64,000 bases of DNA from Mya arenaria. Its lineage: Eukaryota > Mollusca > Bivalvia > Myida > Myidae. Location: positions 26,069,262 through 26,133,261 of the forward strand of contig NC_069138.1 of the NCBI RefSeq assembly GCF_026914265.1. The letters are read 5' to 3'. The position numbers were made by a program, and so were the translations under genes. Under the pieces are notes generated by a model that had not been told where the DNA came from, did not search any database, and saw nothing but the letters and a program-made list of their open reading frames with translations. Shown here piece by piece: positions 47,590-58,856 of the stretch; positions within the stretch are counted from its first letter, which is position 1, and every line of letters begins with the position of its first letter.

Positions 47590-48955
47590 AAACAGACATC
47601 AGGAAGCACACAAGACAACACACACCTGTCCGCAAAGACATACACTCAACTAGCGATACAAAATTCAACACACACCTGTCCACGACGACATACGAAAAAC
47701 AGGAGATAAACAACATAACAAATTCCGTCCACAAAGTATAAAAAACAACTAGCGATAAACAAGATAAAACACACCTGTTTACAAGGTATATAGTTAAGAT
47801 AAACAACACATACCTGTTCATAACGTCATACAATCAACAAAAGATCAACAGTTCATCAATACAACACATACCTGTTCACAACGTCATACAATCGACAAGA
47901 GACTAACAGTACATTAATACAACACATACCTGTGCACGACGTTATTCAATCAACAAGAGACCAACATTACTTTAATACAACACATACCTGTTCACAACGT
48001 CATACAATCAACAAGAGACCAAATGTACATTAATACTCCACATACCTGTTCACAACGTCATTCAATCAAAAAGATACCAAAAGTACATTAATACAACACA
48101 TACCTGTTCACAACGTCATGCAATTATGTCCAAAAAGCCATACAGTCAAAAAGGCATTCACAACAAAAATCAAACCTGCCAACAAAGCCATCCAATCAAC
48201 AAGATACACATAGGACAACACAGTTCTGTCCATAAGGCCATACAATCAACAAGAGACACACAATACCACATACATCTGTCCACAGAGCCATGTATTCAAT
48301 AAGAGACTCACAATTACACGCACTGTCCAGAAAGTCAAACAATCAAATAAAGACACACATTGCAACACACACCTGTGCACAAAGCCATAACATCAACACG
48401 AGAATACAATATAACACACACCTGTCCACAACGCCATACAATCAGCAAGAGACACACAATACAACACACACCTGTCAATAATGCCATACAATCAACAAGA
48501 GACACACAATACAACACACGCCTGCCCACAAGGTCATACTATCAACATGAGACACACAAGACAACGCACAAAGTCCACAAAGTCATACTATCAACAGGAG
48601 ACACACAAGACAACACAAAGTCCCCAAAGCCATACAATCGATAATATACCCACAATAATAAAAACAGTCCAAAAAGCCATACAATCAACTCGAGACACAC
48701 AAGACAACATACACCTCTCCGAAAAGCCATAAAATCCACTCGAGGCACACAAGACAACACACAATTGTCCACAAAGTCATACAATCATCAATATACCCAC
48801 AAGACAACAAACAATCCACACAGCCATGTAATCAACACGAGACACACAAAACACATAGTCAAGAATGCCATACAAAAGATTGCCACAAGACAACACACAC
48901 CTGTCCACAACGTTATTGAATCAACAAGCGACACACAAGACAATTGTGTGGAAGT
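47590..48955 (+). repeat. Degenerate ~50-bp satellite, unit 2 array
   Basis: Same consensus as the unit 1 array (CACACCTGTCCACAAAGCCA, TACAATCAACAAGAGACA). The left part (47760-48120) shows a local variant with CATACCTGTTCACAACGTCA repeated about six times. Open frames here read the repeat only. Confidence 0.9.
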
Positions 48956-49739
48956 ATCGGATTTGCCGAATATGATCGTACAAACAGCATGATATCGTTT
49001 ATGCACCGTTAACATTTCGTCTTTCTATGATATCAGGATTTGTCCATTTCCACTGTTTATCATACATTTCCAAATCCATGCCCATTTAAATCAGTTTGAC
49101 TTGTGAAGACTTATTATTATTTCTATATGTTATCGCGTTTAAGTGTGTTATAAAACAGATGATTCAGGGCTACAAGCGTTGTAGATCTTTTACTAATAGC
49201 AAGCTTCTTAAAATCTGGTATGGATTATTTCGACATCTATGATAAGGTGTATCCCCCACACTTCAGAAAAGAAATTCGATATTAATCGCAATTATATATC
49301 AAATTATTTAATCTTTTGAGAAGTAGGCACTTCAGTTTTGAATAATTTATTGTTGTGATCTCAGAAAGTTTCCGTTTTTGTGGATAACAAGATACCTAAA
49401 TGATTGGACTACTTCGATTAGTGTGTAATAAATTGATAGATAAATATGTATAGATTTTCCATTCTCAAATATGATTGCTTTAATTAGTAAAGATTGATCT
49501 GTAAACGCCAACTGTCTTGTGACTTTACGAATAATACTATGGCGTCTGCTGATTATGATAAGAATGGTGTGATTTATTCCAGGGGAACATTGCTAAGTGG
49601 AGAACTCGGATCCTCCTGTTTTCAACCAAAATAATTGTCGAAAAAGGGAGATAATTCCGAGTTAAATTGAACACACAGCTTGAAAGAGTTTAACATCGTT
49701 TTCAAAGCTAATACAAAACAGTTATTGGTATTGACATTG

Positions 49740-50215
49740 AGAAAGCATTGCCGAAGAAATGATTGATCCAAGCGGTCAAAACATTGATGGAAATGTACGA
49801 AAATAATATATCGTTTTTTTTTAACTCAAGCGTTTCGATAATAGATTATAACAGATTGTAAAAAAATACTACAGTTAGCTATTTATATTCCTTTTGGAAT
49901 CTTAACTGGTTTTCTGTATTTTTTTCATTCTCTTGAAACCATTTAGTCTTTCACTCTTTTGAATACTGCAGTAACGATTCCTTTACCCCATGACCCGGGG
50001 TATTTATGTGTAAGAAATATACGATTGTAGAAAACAGACTGCAATGAAAGCATCTGATATATAGGTTACTTTTATTAAGGACTTGTGTAAGGATGTTTTT
50101 TTTGCAGCCGTCAAAATATTTAACGAACAATACGTTTTGGATCATGTACATAAAACATATTGAAATTGTCTTTGCTTGCATCGATATCATCACTAACAGA
50201 TTGATTTCTGTCTTC
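49740..50215. other. Segment shared with unit 0 but missing from unit 1
   Basis: The complement of 50037-50215 matches 29450-30060 in pieces (GATGATATCGATGCAAG, AAAGACAATTTCAATAT, GATGTTTTCATTGCAGTC). At the equivalent point unit 1 runs straight through (about 35790-35830). A deletion in unit 1 is the simplest reading. Confidence 0.6.
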
Positions 50216-53200
50216 AAGTCTCCAACGTAATAATACTCTTCCACTGCTTGAGACAGGTCCCAGTAGATTATCGTGTAAATGAATCCTGTTTGTCATTTAG
50301 GCACGCATCGCTGCACGCATCGCTGAATATTTCGCGTGCCTGTTTGTACAGCAGGTATCTAAAGATATGTTAAATTGAAACGGAACAATGGAGAAATACA
50401 TACAAATGTCTGCATCACCTTATTCGCATTGGTAAACTAAGTCCTTGTCCTTGTGTATTACGTAACCAAGTGAAAGGGTAGCTGTCAGAAGTGTCACTAT
50501 TAAAACATGGCGATGGGTCACTTTGCCTCAAGCTGATGAGCGGCAAGTCCAATGAGTTGAAACAACAAAACGTAAGCTCAATAAATTTGAGTAGTTTAAG
50601 ACTAGTGTGTATAATCGATGAAGCATAAAATTACAACTGTGGATATATTTAACATAGGATAATCGAATAAGCTTTACAAATCTTTCTAAACGACCGTAGC
50701 TAGTAACTTCGCCATTTGAAATCACTTTTAGATTGTATTAAGCAATGAACACAGTTGTAAACTATTATAAACGCAATTGTAAATTATTATAAACATTAAC
50801 TTTGCGAATATCCCAGACATTGATTGGCAATATGCAAATGGGTCAATCTTATGGTCATTCATCATTGACTCCATTCACTGTAAGGAACCGTTATTTATAT
50901 CGAGCAATCCTATAAGCTGCATCGTTCTTAGATTCAATTAAGACCAGTATTGAATACCAGCCCAGATTATTTATATTTCGGAGGTAACATGATGACCATT
51001 AGATATCATAAATGCCTGAAATGGCAAGGCTTATTACCGTTATATATTTCAATTAAACGCATCTCCATCAATCTAGCTCACATCTCTCCAATATTTATGA
51101 CTTCATAACATACAATTTTATAATATGCATCTGTCATATAACATATTGATCATCCTTTGATCTTGCCATGTCAATATAATAATTCAATGCTTTAGATAAG
51201 ATTCACGCTAGTTTATTGATTGAAATAATGTTAGATAATTTCTTTTATAATATCTTGTATGTGTTCATTGCATAGCACGTGCCTTTTAATGGAAAGCAAT
51301 GGACTTACAGACGTTTGTGTGTGATTTATTATTTTAAAACGCATATCGGCATGGATCAGAATTCGTTTGGTGATCGCAAGACGGAGACATGACGTAAACA
51401 CTAAATATTTTATCCCATTTTTCAAAAGCATCTTAACGTAAGCCTCAAGTAAGCTATAGCGGAAATAACGTTATTTATATCACAATATGCATTATAGTGG
51501 AAAGTTGTTCTTCATTAAGTTAAAACTGAAAATTGACAGTAAGCACTTTCTTTTTGAAAAAAATATCAAATTAACTTTAGAAACTGTCACTATGTGAAGA
51601 CCGCAGTATTAAGTCTGCTTATATTCAGGGATATCTGGCTAATATTACATTTATCGGACGACTCGATTACATGCTTAACATAATGAAAATGACAAACACT
51701 CTGATTTTTTTTGCATGGCTTTGATGTTTTACTTAATAAGGAACGATATTCAAAATAACGATTGCAATAAGATTTAAGGAATATAACGAAGGACTCCATT
51801 TGGCAAATATTTCTGGGCCAAAGTCTCAACGAGAGAATCGTTAGATCGATTTTTACAATTGGTATTTCCAATTATTTTCGGAGCTAGTTTCGAAAGTAGT
51901 TTTTTTTGTTTCTTTAGTCTTTGAAATATTCATTTAAAGTTCAAGTGGAACACTTTATTTATTAAATTACATTTGCTTCCCATTTAACTTAAATGCCAGA
52001 TCTTACGATATGTTGACCTACGCCCGTTAACAAGAAGGCCCAATATGTGTAAGTAGCAGTAATTAAGTAAAATATGTCGGTGCATTGGTTTATCGTATCA
52101 CAGGGTGAGAAAAATGTGCAGCTAGACCGGTGCTCAAATATAACCACCATTAAATTAGCCATTTATTATAACAATAGCTGTTTAAGGTGTGTATGCTTTC
52201 TATCCAATTGTTTTTTTAAAATGTAAAAAATCACATTCGAGTGTGTTTCGAGTCAAACAAAATAGATCCTTAACTTAAAGGCCTAGTTTAAGCCTTCTAT
52301 AAGTATACCCCCACCCCTCCCCCAACCCCCCAAAAAATCTTGTGTATTGTACACAACCTCTGTTTATGTATCTTAATGTACTTGTCTTAATCCCGCTTAT
52401 CAGATCTCCAATCTGAGTATCCTGCTGTGAGATATTTTGGAAGTTTTATTATTACAATGGACCCTAAATGGCCGTGAGCCAATACACGAATACACAGGAA
52501 ATTGGCCCCTACTGTAACACCAGTGCAATTAACAGGAGATGCACAGCAGGGGATCATCATGCCAAACATTCCTTAAACTAGGCCTTTTAAGTTCTGCCTC
52601 ACTCGATAACCAGCCTTGTCTTACTTCTACATTATTTCGCACGTTTCCCTTACGTGCTAATCTAAACGTGTTGTTTTCTTACGCAGCAGTACATCGATAT
52701 TATTCACGCCACAAGAAAGATGCAATAAAGGTGACAAGATATTGTCTGTCAAACCCGCATCATTTTACACAAGAAAATGCTCTTAATGAAAACGAATTGT
52801 AGGGATGATAATGGTTTGACATATTTTAATGCCAGAGCGACCACATTTTTAATTATAAGAATAATATGTAAAGAGAAAATATGTAATTTGCTATCTTAAA
52901 TGTCAATGTTTGTAACATTTTTTTATAGAAAGTTCCAAGAAGAGAAACTCTCGGAGAATAAAAGCTTTTAGTGTAGAAGCACTTTTGTGCTTCCGATTTC
53001 AGCATGCAAAGGTTAGGTTGTCCGTCGTTTTAACAACTATTAATACTTAATAAAAATATATACATCCATTATATGAACTATAAACAGCTTTCTTTCACTT
53101 AAATATCAATAAATAGGCAATTACTGGTATGTAAAATGATTTGAACCATTGAAATACTTGAGTTTTGGTCATTGTCATAATACAACGATAAATACACAGG

Positions 53201-53317
53201 GTATAGTTTCTTACGCCTTTGCTCAATATATTAATTGTTAACAAACGAATGAATAAGTCATGTAGCAGTATACATCAACCATAATTTCACAAATTCAATG
53301 AAAGTATTTATGCAAAA

Positions 53318-53435
53318 AGCTACAGAAACATGCTCAGTAGCAAAACGTTTAAACATAAACCCGGTCTAGTGGCAATGGTCAAATGCCTAAGACATAGAAC
53401 ACAAAATCACAAACAAGAAACATGTTTATGACATG
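53318..53435 (-). mobile_element. SINE-like repeat fragment in unit 2
   Basis: Reverse complement of the 3' third of the element at 39861-40204 (GCAAAAAGCTACAGAAACAT … AAACATAAACCCGG). It interrupts sequence that is continuous in unit 1 near 39400. Confidence 0.75.
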
Positions 53436-53763
53436 TTTGTAGAAGAATGAAACACCAGTGAATACAGGTAATCCATCCATCACTATTACAAAAACATGCA
53501 ACTGACATAGTTTCATGTTGACGCTTAAAGTTGTTTTGCTGTTTTTTCATTGATAAATTTTTTTATATTGTCATTATGTTATTCAAGAAACAAACTGCTC
53601 TATAAACATGGTATAAAATTTTGCTTATTTCCTCCCTTTAATATACAATATTATCACAGCAGCGTTAATATGGCATTCTTCAAGAATGTAATTGATACAA
53701 AAAATCATGGTTAATGAATATAAATTAAACGTAGAAATAATCTCGATACTAGTATCTAAAATA

Positions 53764-53944
53764 CAGTCGAAAGCCGTTGGCTCGAACTCTCAGGTACCGG
53801 CGAAAATACCTCGAGCCTCGAAAAATTCGAGCAAAGCGGGAATGCTTACCTATCAGATTATAGAAATCGGTCCATTACATCCAGTAAAGACAGAACCAAA
53901 GAGTAATTCGAGCCAAGCGAGTTCGAGCCAACGGGGTTCGACTG
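53764..53944. mobile_element. Pogo-like MITE, uninterrupted copy
   Basis: Inverted ends CAGTCGAAAGCCGTTGGCTC and GAGCCAACGGGGTTCGACTG enclose 181 bp rich in TTCGAGC/GCTCGAA. CAGTCGAA ends and a TA on the left side resemble pogo/mariner non-autonomous elements. It is shared with unit 1, so it predates the duplication. Confidence 0.75.
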
Positions 53945-54554
53945 TTACTCATTTGAAAACTAAATTATGTATAGTGTACTTTTAAAACGACTTTTTTAAT
54001 AAAATAATTATATTAAGACAGAAAAAGTATATGTAAACACATTACTTTGATAGTTAGAAATTTCTTATTGATGCTATCAATGGTAATCTTAGACTACGAA
54101 ATCCGCACCCCCACCAAGGTAAAATAAGTACCGTTATAATTTAATATATTTAATGAAAACATATTTGTAGAAGAATTAATATTACGCCTGTTTTAAAGTC
54201 CTGTGATCAATCCATTAGAATTGTATTTGCAAAGCATTTTTGTAGGATACTGTTTAATATTGACAAACGTGTATATACATACATGTATGACAATAGGTAT
54301 ACAAACGATTTAAGCTTAGGAAAAATATAAAGACTTTATTGAAGTAACACTTTTCAATATTTGAAACAAGAAAATGCATTCATATACTCCAAACGATTTT
54401 TTTTTAAATTGCGACTTAATTAAACAGATGTATATTAGAAACATTTCGCTATCGATGCTTTTCATATGGAAGTTACACTAGCCTTTAACCACACAGCTTA
54501 GTTCAAACGTTCTAAATACCTCTCCCATATCAAAGTCATGCTATTTACATTATT

Positions 54555-55200
54555 TTGTCAGTCCCTCTCTGCAAAATAATAAAATAATTTCAGAGTCAAC
54601 GTTTCTTTACAGACTAGATTTATCTAGCAAGCGCGATAAGCCAAGCACCGGTATACGGACGATACAGGCGTTAAGTGACACTCTATATTACCAAGTTCTC
54701 TCCAGTTTTAACCTTAATATACCCAATTATACTAACCACATATTTAAGGTAACAATAGTTGTATTAATGTTTGCGTACTTTCTGGCATTTACGCAGCGTA
54801 AACAAAAGCAAATGGGCTTTATGGATAACTGGTTCCCCATCTGATTTGAGTTAAGTGGTATTTTGTTATTTATTTGTATTTAGATAGCATTGTACTCGCT
54901 TTCGGCTTACTATCATTGCAATGCCTATTAATTGAAATGGGAAATCAACAAACAGATGATGTTTCCCGGAATTTATATGCGGGACTACAATAGGAGACAA
55001 GTAAGTCTGAGATCGCCTGGAAATTGCAGTCATTTTAAATGTAAATTTTATTGAGACGATATTCCAGGTAAGAGGAATAAACATTAATAGAGTCAAAATC
55101 GATGAGGACAAACATGAACCGAACCAGACCCTAAAACTAAAGAAAATGCCAGTTTGGTGTTACCATTTAAGGACAAAAGCCCGAGCTTGAAAAGATCAAA
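54555..55200 (+). repeat. Module M copy in unit 2
   Basis: Closely similar to 40840-41470, with CTGGTTCCCCATCTGATTTG and GTCAAAATCGATGAGG. Confidence 0.8.
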
Positions 55201-55989
55201 CTCTTTGTCGAGTCAAACGTTTTGTTTGAAAACAAACGGCCACTCTTACTTTTGTTCCATACTAATCAAAACACATTGACAATTTGTTACCAGTACAATC
55301 AATTAAAAAGTGATCTTTTTAAAACGTCAAAACGTTTAAATGCGGAAGCAATCATAACTTGATTGACATTAAAGATCATACTGCCGAATCAAAAGTACTA
55401 TATCTATAATAAACGTGAAGCAGGCAACCTGTTTTATCATCATAGCGTTGTCTCAAAAAGCATTCACTAACATAGAAATAAAAAGTGTCTTAGTTAATAG
55501 TAAGTCGAAAATAACTGGCTGCGCAACTAGACGTTAACGTTAGTAAAGATATACACACTTGATATTTCGGGAAACCTACAACAACATCATCTTCAACGTT
55601 AACCTTTAGCTTAATATGTCCTGGCTAAGCAAGAAAATGTATCATTTACCTAGATGCGGTTTGGATCGCAAAATCAGGCACTCGGACACGCTGCGTGACC
55701 ATTTATTCGGTAAGCGTCTCTTTTGTCTTCCAAAACTTGCACTCGGGTAGGATTCCTCGATCTGATTGGCATAAACCTGAAAGATGCATCTAATCCTGTG
55801 TCATCGGCCCACGTACTATGTGTGTTTAGTTATCAACCAAAGGGTATTGATACCATCTTATTAACAGGAGTATAATAGGATATTGCAAGATCAAGAACTT
55901 CAGTTGGATACCAGGCAAATGAAAGAAATTGAATGATTATTTTTAATTTTAGTGTAAACATGCGATGTTTTCAAACAAACTTATTTGCT

Positions 55990-56490
55990 TTGTAATCAAG
56001 AATGAAACATTCGATAGCAAGAGCAACAAAAGACAAACAAGACAACAATAACCTGTCCATCGAGGGAAACATACATTCAAAAAGAGAGACACATAACACA
56101 AAACCAACTGTAAACACAACCAAACAGGTAATCAAGAAGACAAACACGGGTCAAATACGCCTAGTCATAAAACCAAGCAGATAATCAAGTAAAGGAACAC
56201 GAGACAAAATATGCCTGGCCATAAAGCCAAACATGCTATCATTTATACAAACACACGACAAAAATTACATGTCCACACTACCAAACAAATAATATATGAG
56301 AGAAACACACGACAACAATAACCTGTCTACAAAGCCATTCAGATACTCAAGAACAGAAAAACGAGACAAAATATGCCTGGCCATAAAGCCAAGCAGACAC
56401 TCAATAGGAGAAACACACGACAACAAATACCTATTTCCAGGGCCAAACAGACAATAAACAAAACAACATATGACAACAACCACCGCTCAA
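55990..56490 (+). repeat. Degenerate satellite, third array
   Basis: Diverged members of the same family: ACACGACAACAATAACCTGT, CACAAAGCC and AACAGATAATCAAG recur about every 55-60 bases. Confidence 0.75.
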
Positions 56491-56499
56491 CAGGAATAC

Positions 56500-58856
56500 G
56501 AAATATTTGCTTTTTATAAGTGTTGATATAAAATAAATTCATTTCTTAATGCTTTCAGCCACACACATGTTATTCATTTAATCATGTCACTTACAATAAC
56601 AAAAGAAATAACAACATCGGGCGTTCAAAGACAGTGTCATCGAGCAGTGTTTTCTGTTTTTGTTCTACATGTGTGTACGTAACCTTCCTGATGCGCCAAA
56701 CATTTTGAGGTAAAAATAATAATACCTAGCGTTACATTTTGTTGTGCTGTGGTACGTGTACTTGAGTCTAAACAAGGCTGAGGTTGTGGTAGACAAATCA
56801 TGTTTATTAATGTTTAACAGGTATCAATATCTAGTTTTCTTTCTTTCGCTATTACCGCTCTTTACACTTCGTCCTTGCGCCTTGAGGTTTTGAATGAAAT
56901 GGATAGCCATTTGGCGATATTGCTCCAAAAGTCAACAAGAAATGGTATCCGTAAAACGTCTATTCATGTTATTGTTATAATCAATTAAGATAAGCTAACG
57001 TGTTTGGTACCTAACTGAAATAGAAAGCTGCCTCTCACCTCGTAAACTGCTTGCAGAGTTACCAAAAACGACTCATTGCTGATTTGTGACACGGCCAGAA
57101 AGCTTGGGAAAAGTGGGATGCTTCTGAAGAGCGAAGATACAAACAGTACGGCCATCCGAAGCATACCGAGGATTGACGCGTCGTAAAACAGGCGAATGAA
57201 AAACAAAACCAGGGAGGAGCTGAACCAGGGGAGAACCTACAAGAAAACAGAACCTGTGGAGAAGAGCTTCTATCCATTTCAAGGGGATCCAGACCGTGTG
57301 AAAGAAAAAACATAATTGGCAACCTGGTAGTAGACCCAACAGCCAAGTAGCTTTACTAAGTACAGGCAAGCGCTGTAATGATCAGCGGGAGCCAAAGTGA
57401 GGGGGCAATCGGTAAACAGTTGAGAAAGGAGAGTTGGACGAAAATGTAACGTTTTGCAACTAGCTTTTATCTTAATCATCAAAAATATAAATCGATCCAA
57501 TGTATGCGCAAACTAAAAGCGAATGTGTTAAAAAACCAAAATAGGTGTCGAACAAAAAGATCAATAACCTATATAACGTTTCTTGAAAAGCAACCAAAAC
57601 GCCCCCAAATGATGTCCTTATAATATGCTACCGAGTTTTACATAGCCGCCAATGTTGCTTCATATGGGTGTAATATCCCATATTCCAGTATTCAAAGTAT
57701 TATTGAATACATACTTTAAAACCTTTCGCAAGATAGCAAAAAATATTGCAAGGAAAAGAGAAGACATACGATTAACAACACTCTTAAAATTTACCCACAA
57801 ATGAATGTTATTGTTAGACAGCAAGCTAGTAACTAAGATTGCAATCAAAACGTATTGTAGTTCCTCTACTCTGACTAGTGAACGTCCGTACCGTTTGTGA
57901 TAAGACCCCCCTTTGAAATAAATTCATTCAGTTCATGTAATGCCTTCAACGCGTGTGTCAATGTTCAAATTGCTATTTCTCCATCAAGAGAGGATAACTC
58001 TTGTATACGTCTAATCGAACTTAAATGCTACAGTATGTCTCTTTTCCCTAGCAAGAACTTTCGACCTCCCAGATTGACTCTTTTGGTACGTGAAACTAAG
58101 TCGGTAAATATGTGTAAGTTATCGCCCGGTATAGCCGGACTTTTAATAAAATATCTCAGCTGCATTGTCTATGGTGTTTACCATTGTATTCTACATACGG
58201 GGATACCTACTGTACATTAATGATACTTTACTTACAATGCAGTGGAAAATACAGGGACAATCCTTAAAGCATGCAATCCAAACAAAATCTTGAGCAGATA
58301 AAATGAGAAAAAATCTGAAACTGTGACATTGATCAAGAGAGATCTTTAATATAAGAAGACACTAATCTTACCGTTAAATCTACGAATTCCGAAATGTTAA
58401 TAAGCAGACATTACTGAAGCCAAATTGTGCAGGTTGTGAATATTAAGGAAACAGTAGGAACTTAAAGAACAATCTATTTTGAATCATAATTACTATGTTC
58501 AGAAATGGGTCTCATATAGCGACGCCAACACAGCCATGTTATATATCAAGTTTATTTGTGGTTTAACTGTTATAAGATATCTAACGACAGAGACATCTGG
58601 GATTAAACTTAAATAAAACGCGCGCTAATGCACGTGACCTACTTAGGGAAATGTGGTATAATCTGAGCCCGCTAAAAGTTATTGTTATATATAAGCGTCT
58701 ATATCTAAGTAATAGCAATTTTTTAGTTGTATCTAAGTGTTGGCTCACTTATTTCAATACTTTCAAGCGTGAATGCACAATAATCGACGCGTTAACCACT
58801 CAATAAAACTAATTCAAAATCTAAAGTTCCTTTCCAACCGAAACCTTCTAAAATAA
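56500..58856. other. Spacer with a possible coding remnant at 57040-57360
   Basis: No intact gene. After an acceptor-like CTGCTTGCAG at 57050, one plus-strand frame reads as if formerly coding (HGQKAWEKWDASEERRYKQY and, later, KQNQGGAEPGENLQ) but contains at least two stops. The minus-strand ORFs opposite are its shadows. I do not recognise the family; a gag-like or other repeat-encoded remnant is possible. The rest shows nothing recognisable. Confidence 0.35.

Larger units (their letters stand above)
46440..56490. repeat. Segmental duplication unit 2
   Basis: Direct-orientation partner of unit 1. Differences include the continuation of the SDR C-terminus, an extra ~500 bp at 49740-50215 that unit 0 also has in part, absence of the TTAA element, and absence of the second module M. 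Confidence 0.9.

Noticed and set aside
56985..57500. Overlapping minus-strand ORFs of 73-98 codons
   Set aside because: Probably shadows of a decayed plus-strand coding remnant at 57040-57360; hydrophobic composition is typical of antisense reading.
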